NCBI GenBank assembly: GCA_035762175.1
Contig: DASTPP010000029.1
Location: forward strand, 1-7,955
Reading direction: 5' to 3'
Source: DASTPP01 sp035762175
GTDB taxonomy: Bacteria > Myxococcota_A > Polyangia > Polyangiales > Polyangiaceae
DNA: 7,955 nucleotides
A program made the translations under genes and the position numbers. Below, piece by piece: positions 5,888 through 7,955 of this stretch (positions are counted from its first letter, which is position 1; every line of letters starts with the position of its first letter). The notes beneath the pieces are model-generated. The model made no database searches, was not told the DNA's origin, and was given only the letters and a program-made list of their open reading frames with translations.

Positions 5888-7888
5888 GTGCTGCGCAATG
5901 CTGGCCCATCTGTCCCTTCCGAAGAGGGCGGGGTGGTGCCCCTCCGAGTTTTCTCTCCTTCGGATAGGCCTGTGACCGGCGGGTATGCGCGAAGCGCCTA
6001 CGCTCTGTCGAGGCGCCTGAGCGAGGTTCGTGCTCTCGAGCTCGACGCGTACGTCGTCGAGGCGTCGGGCCACGCGGCCGAGTTGCTCGGGGCGACCTGG
6101 CTGGTGGTCTGTCGTCCGGACGGGTCGGGGTCGCAGAAGGTCTGGGCGTCGGCCGGGGCCGACGCCCCGGCGCCGGGCTCGCTCGAGACGCTGCTCACGT
6201 CGCTCGGGCCGGGGTCGGGGGTCGATGAGCCGCGGCTGGCGGCGGGGGGCGCGGTGGCGGTGGCGCCCTTGCGGTCGGCGGGGGTGGTGGTGGCGGGGCG
6301 CCGGCCGCCGCGGGCGCCCTTCGCGGGCGACGAAGCGTTCTTGCTCGGGGCCTTCGCCGAGCAGGTGGCCTCGGCGCTGCGGCGGCTGGGCGAGCGCGAC
6401 GAGCTCGGGCCGCTGTCGCTGCGGGCGCGCCCGGCGGGGGCGCCGACCTCGCCGACCCCGGCGCGCTACCGCTTCGAAGACATCGTCGCGGTCTCGCCGG
6501 CGATGTGCGAGCTGGTGGCGCTGGCGCGGCAGGCGGCGGCGGTCGACGCGAACGTGCTCCTGGTCGGCGAGAGCGGCACGGGCAAAGAGGTGCTGGCGCA
6601 GGCGATTCACTCGGCCAGCGGGCGGGCGGGCGAGCCCTTCGTGGGGGTCAACTGCGCGGCGCTGCCGGCCGAGCTGCTCGAGGCCGAACTCTTCGGCTAC
6701 GAGCGCGGGGCCTTCACCGGGGCGCGGCGCGAGGGCAGCATCGGCAAGTTCGAGCAGGCGGGGCGGGGCACGCTCTTGCTCGACGAGATCGGCGACATGC
6801 CCTCGCCGATGCAGCCGAAGCTCTTGCGCGTGCTGCAAGAGCGGCTGGTGACGCGGCTGGGCGGCGGGCGCGAGCGCGCGGTGCCGGCGCGCATCATCGC
6901 GACGACCCACCGCGACCTGCGCGAGGCGGTGCAGAGCGGGCAGTTCCGGCTCGATCTGTTCTACCGGCTCGGGGTGCTGGCGCTGCAGGTGCCGGCGCTG
7001 CGCGAGCGGCCCGAAGACGTGATGCCGCTGGCCGAGCGCTTTCTTTTTCGCTTCGCCGCGGCGCAGGGCAAGGCGGTGCGGGGCATCGGCGACGGGGTGG
7101 CGAGGGCGCTGATGGGGCACACGTGGCCGGGCAACGTGCGCGAGCTCGCCAACGTCATCGAGCGCGAGGTGACGCTCCTTCTGCCCGAGGCCGAGGCGCT
7201 CGAGCGGCTGCGGGTGCCGCTCGCCGAGGCGCCGGGGGCGACGCGGCCGCCGCCGCCGCCGACCTCGCTGCGCTCGAGCCTCCTGCCGCCGCCGCCCTCG
7301 GTGGTGCCGCTGGTCGAGGTCGAGCGGCGCGCCTTCCTCGACGCGCTCTCGGCCTGCGGGGGCAGCGTCTCGCGGGCGGCGCGCGCGCTCGGCGTCTCGA
7401 AGGTGACCTTCTACGCGAAGCTGCGGCGCTGGGGCCTGCACCCCGGCGACGGCCCGTCCTCGTCGCCGACGCTGGCGGCGGCGCTGCCGGTGGGCGAGTC
7501 GCCCTACGAGGGCGAAGAGCCCCCCAACACCAGCCGCTCGGTCGACAGCCGCTCGGCCGACAGCCGCTCGGCCGACAGCCGCTCGGCCGACCTGCTGGGC
7601 GCGCCGGTCGACGTGCCGAGCGCGCCGGTGAGCCTGCCGGTCGAGACGCCGAGCGACCCGCTCAGCCTGAACGCCCCGATCACGCTCTCGAGCCTGCCGG
7701 TCGCGCGCCCGCTCATCGACGTGCACGGGCCGATCGACACGCCGATCAGCGTGCGGCGGCCGCCGAACCCGCTCGATACGCCGCTCAGCGTGCAGCGGCC
7801 CCCGAAGCCTCAGGCCGCGGCGGCGGCGGCGGCGGCGCCGGCGGACGACGACAACGGAGGGTTGGCCGGTCGCGGCCGCCCGTGGTAG
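5888..7888 (+). CDS. Sigma-54-dependent activator (GAF-like, AAA+, Fis-type HTH) with long C-terminal tail
   Basis: Bacterial enhancer-binding protein that uses ATP to remodel sigma-54 RNA polymerase. Residues ~40-175 resemble a GAF sensor, ending in a typical helix (GDEAFLLGAFAEQVASALRR); no receiver domain is present. The AAA+ domain (~194-437) has Walker A GESGTGKE (227-234), an intact GAFTGA loop (274-279) for sigma-54 contact, Walker B LLLDEIGD (Asp299-Glu300) and WPGNVREL (413-420). A Pro-rich linker leads to a Fis-like HTH (491-517, SRAARALGVSKVTFYAKLRR). About 149 residues follow the HTH, low-complexity and rich in Ser/Pro/Asp; this is unusual, since these proteins normally end at the HTH. 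GTG5888 is the longest start. GC3 is low until about 5972, where GTG5972 follows GGATAGG, so a 638-aa product is quite possible. The regulated genes are unknown; the co-directional gene at 7900 is a candidate partner. Confidence 0.93.
   Translation: MLRNAGPSVPSEEGGVVPLRVFSPSDRPVTGGYARSAYALSRRLSEVRALELDAYVVEASGHAAELLGATWLVVCRPDGSGSQKVWASAGADAPAPGSLETLLTSLGPGSGVDEPRLAAGGAVAVAPLRSAGVVVAGRRPPRAPFAGDEAFLLGAFAEQVASALRRLGERDELGPLSLRARPAGAPTSPTPARYRFEDIVAVSPAMCELVALARQAAAVDANVLLVGESGTGKEVLAQAIHSASGRAGEPFVGVNCAALPAELLEAELFGYERGAFTGARREGSIGKFEQAGRGTLLLDEIGDMPSPMQPKLLRVLQERLVTRLGGGRERAVPARIIATTHRDLREAVQSGQFRLDLFYRLGVLALQVPALRERPEDVMPLAERFLFRFAAAQGKAVRGIGDGVARALMGHTWPGNVRELANVIEREVTLLLPEAEALERLRVPLAEAPGATRPPPPPTSLRSSLLPPPPSVVPLVEVERRAFLDALSACGGSVSRAARALGVSKVTFYAKLRRWGLHPGDGPSSSPTLAAALPVGESPYEGEEPPNTSRSVDSRSADSRSADSRSADLLGAPVDVPSAPVSLPVETPSDPLSLNAPITLSSLPVARPLIDVHGPIDTPISVRRPPNPLDTPLSVQRPPKPQAAAAAAAAPADDDNGGLAGRGRPW
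5919..5963 (+). promoter_or_regulatory. Nested RNA hairpin before GTG5972
   Basis: The outer stem pairs CCGAAGAG (5919-5926) with CTC-c-TTCGG (5955-5963, one bulged C). It encloses an inner hairpin of GGGG (5930-5933) with CCCC (5939-5942). A pyrimidine tract GTTTTCTCTCCTT runs through 5948-5960. The structure ends inside GGATAGG (5962-5968), the best ribosome-binding-like sequence before GTG5972. If that GTG is the true start, the hairpin could limit translation. If GTG5888 is used, this region is simply coding. Confidence 0.3.
7532..7591 (+). repeat. Four 15-bp in-frame repeats in the activator tail (SRSxD x4)
   Basis: Four consecutive 15-bp units of AGCCGCTCGG(T/C)CGAC encode SRSVD then SRSAD three times (residues 549-568). 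Units 2-4 are identical at DNA level, indicating recent slippage or expansion. Because the unit is five codons, copy changes would keep the frame. Confidence 0.95.
7736..7813 (+). repeat. Two 39-bp in-frame repeats in the activator tail
   Basis: Units at 7736-7774 and 7775-7813 encode DTPISVRRPPNPL and DTPLSVQRPPKPQ (residues 617-642). The earlier tail (7606-7735) contains looser versions of the same style, short Pro/Ser/Asp phrases such as DVPSAPVSLPVETPSDPLSL. They look like a degenerate disordered repeat. Confidence 0.85.
7817..7837 (+). repeat. (GCG)7 trinucleotide run encoding poly-Ala
   Basis: Seven GCG codons, preceded by one GCC, give eight alanines (residues 643-650) just before the acidic end PADDDNGG. 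This is a microsatellite-like run inside the low-complexity tail. Confidence 0.9.
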
Positions 7889-7899
7889 CTGGCGCGCCC

Positions 7900-7955
7900 A
7901 TGGCGGCGCGTCGGGCCACGTTCGCGTTTCTGACCCTCGGGCCCCTCGTCTGGTC
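7900..7955 (+). CDS. 5' end of a gene with a membrane/export-like N terminus (partial)
   Basis: An ATG 11 bp after the activator stop opens a frame that runs off the window. The visible residues are MAARRATFAFLTLGPLVW: two arginines followed by a hydrophobic run, as in a signal peptide or first membrane helix. The short gap suggests co-transcription with the activator. No strong Shine-Dalgarno sequence is seen, and with only 18 codons no product can be named. Confidence 0.5.
   Translation, partial: MAARRATFAFLTLGPLVW

Noticed and set aside
5785..5967. 60-codon leader ORF ending 4 bp before GTG5972
   Set aside because: About half of its codons end in A/T, it needs a TTG start, and its translation has no recognisable character. 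It is more likely leader DNA.
5828..7726. Long - strand open frame of 632 codons
   Set aside because: It lies antisense to the sigma-54 activator with an Arg/His-rich composition and no recognisable motif.

Overview
The window is very GC-rich, with strong GC preference at third codon positions. It reads as a piece of a large Myxococcota (myxobacterial/deltaproteobacterial) chromosome. That assignment is inferred from base composition together with the gene mix: a sigma-54 activator with a GAF-like sensor, a secreted M28 lipoprotein peptidase and a mitochondrial-type very-long-chain acyl-CoA dehydrogenase. No sequence search was possible.

Layout: (i) 1-114, the 3' end of an unidentified gene on the + strand. 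(ii) 169-1371, DNA polymerase IV (dinB) on the - strand, convergent with the first gene and probably starting at TTG. (iii) 1372-2063, a 692-bp non-coding divergent intergenic region. About 470 bp of it is a degenerate tandem array of 42-44-bp units, each carrying two short dyads. (iv) 2064-3839, a lipoprotein M28 zinc peptidase with a PA insert. (v) 3803-3932, a 65-bp tandem duplication that spans the peptidase stop codon. (vi) 3959-5677, a VLCAD/ACAD9-like acyl-CoA dehydrogenase. (vii) 5678-5887 (or to 5971), a less GC-rich leader region with palindromes and a G9 run. (viii) 5888-7888, a GAF + AAA+ + Fis-type HTH sigma-54 activator with an unusual ~149-residue repetitive tail after the HTH. 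(ix) 7900-end, the start of a gene with a membrane- or export-like N terminus, 11 bp downstream of the activator.

The genes do not form an obvious single pathway. The peptidase and the dehydrogenase are co-oriented and could share a transcript. The activator and the gene after it look translationally close. I did not find a phage, CRISPR, IS element, toxin-antitoxin or defence system. The best candidates for something undescribed are the 43-bp dyad array between dinB and the peptidase, and the post-HTH tail of the activator.
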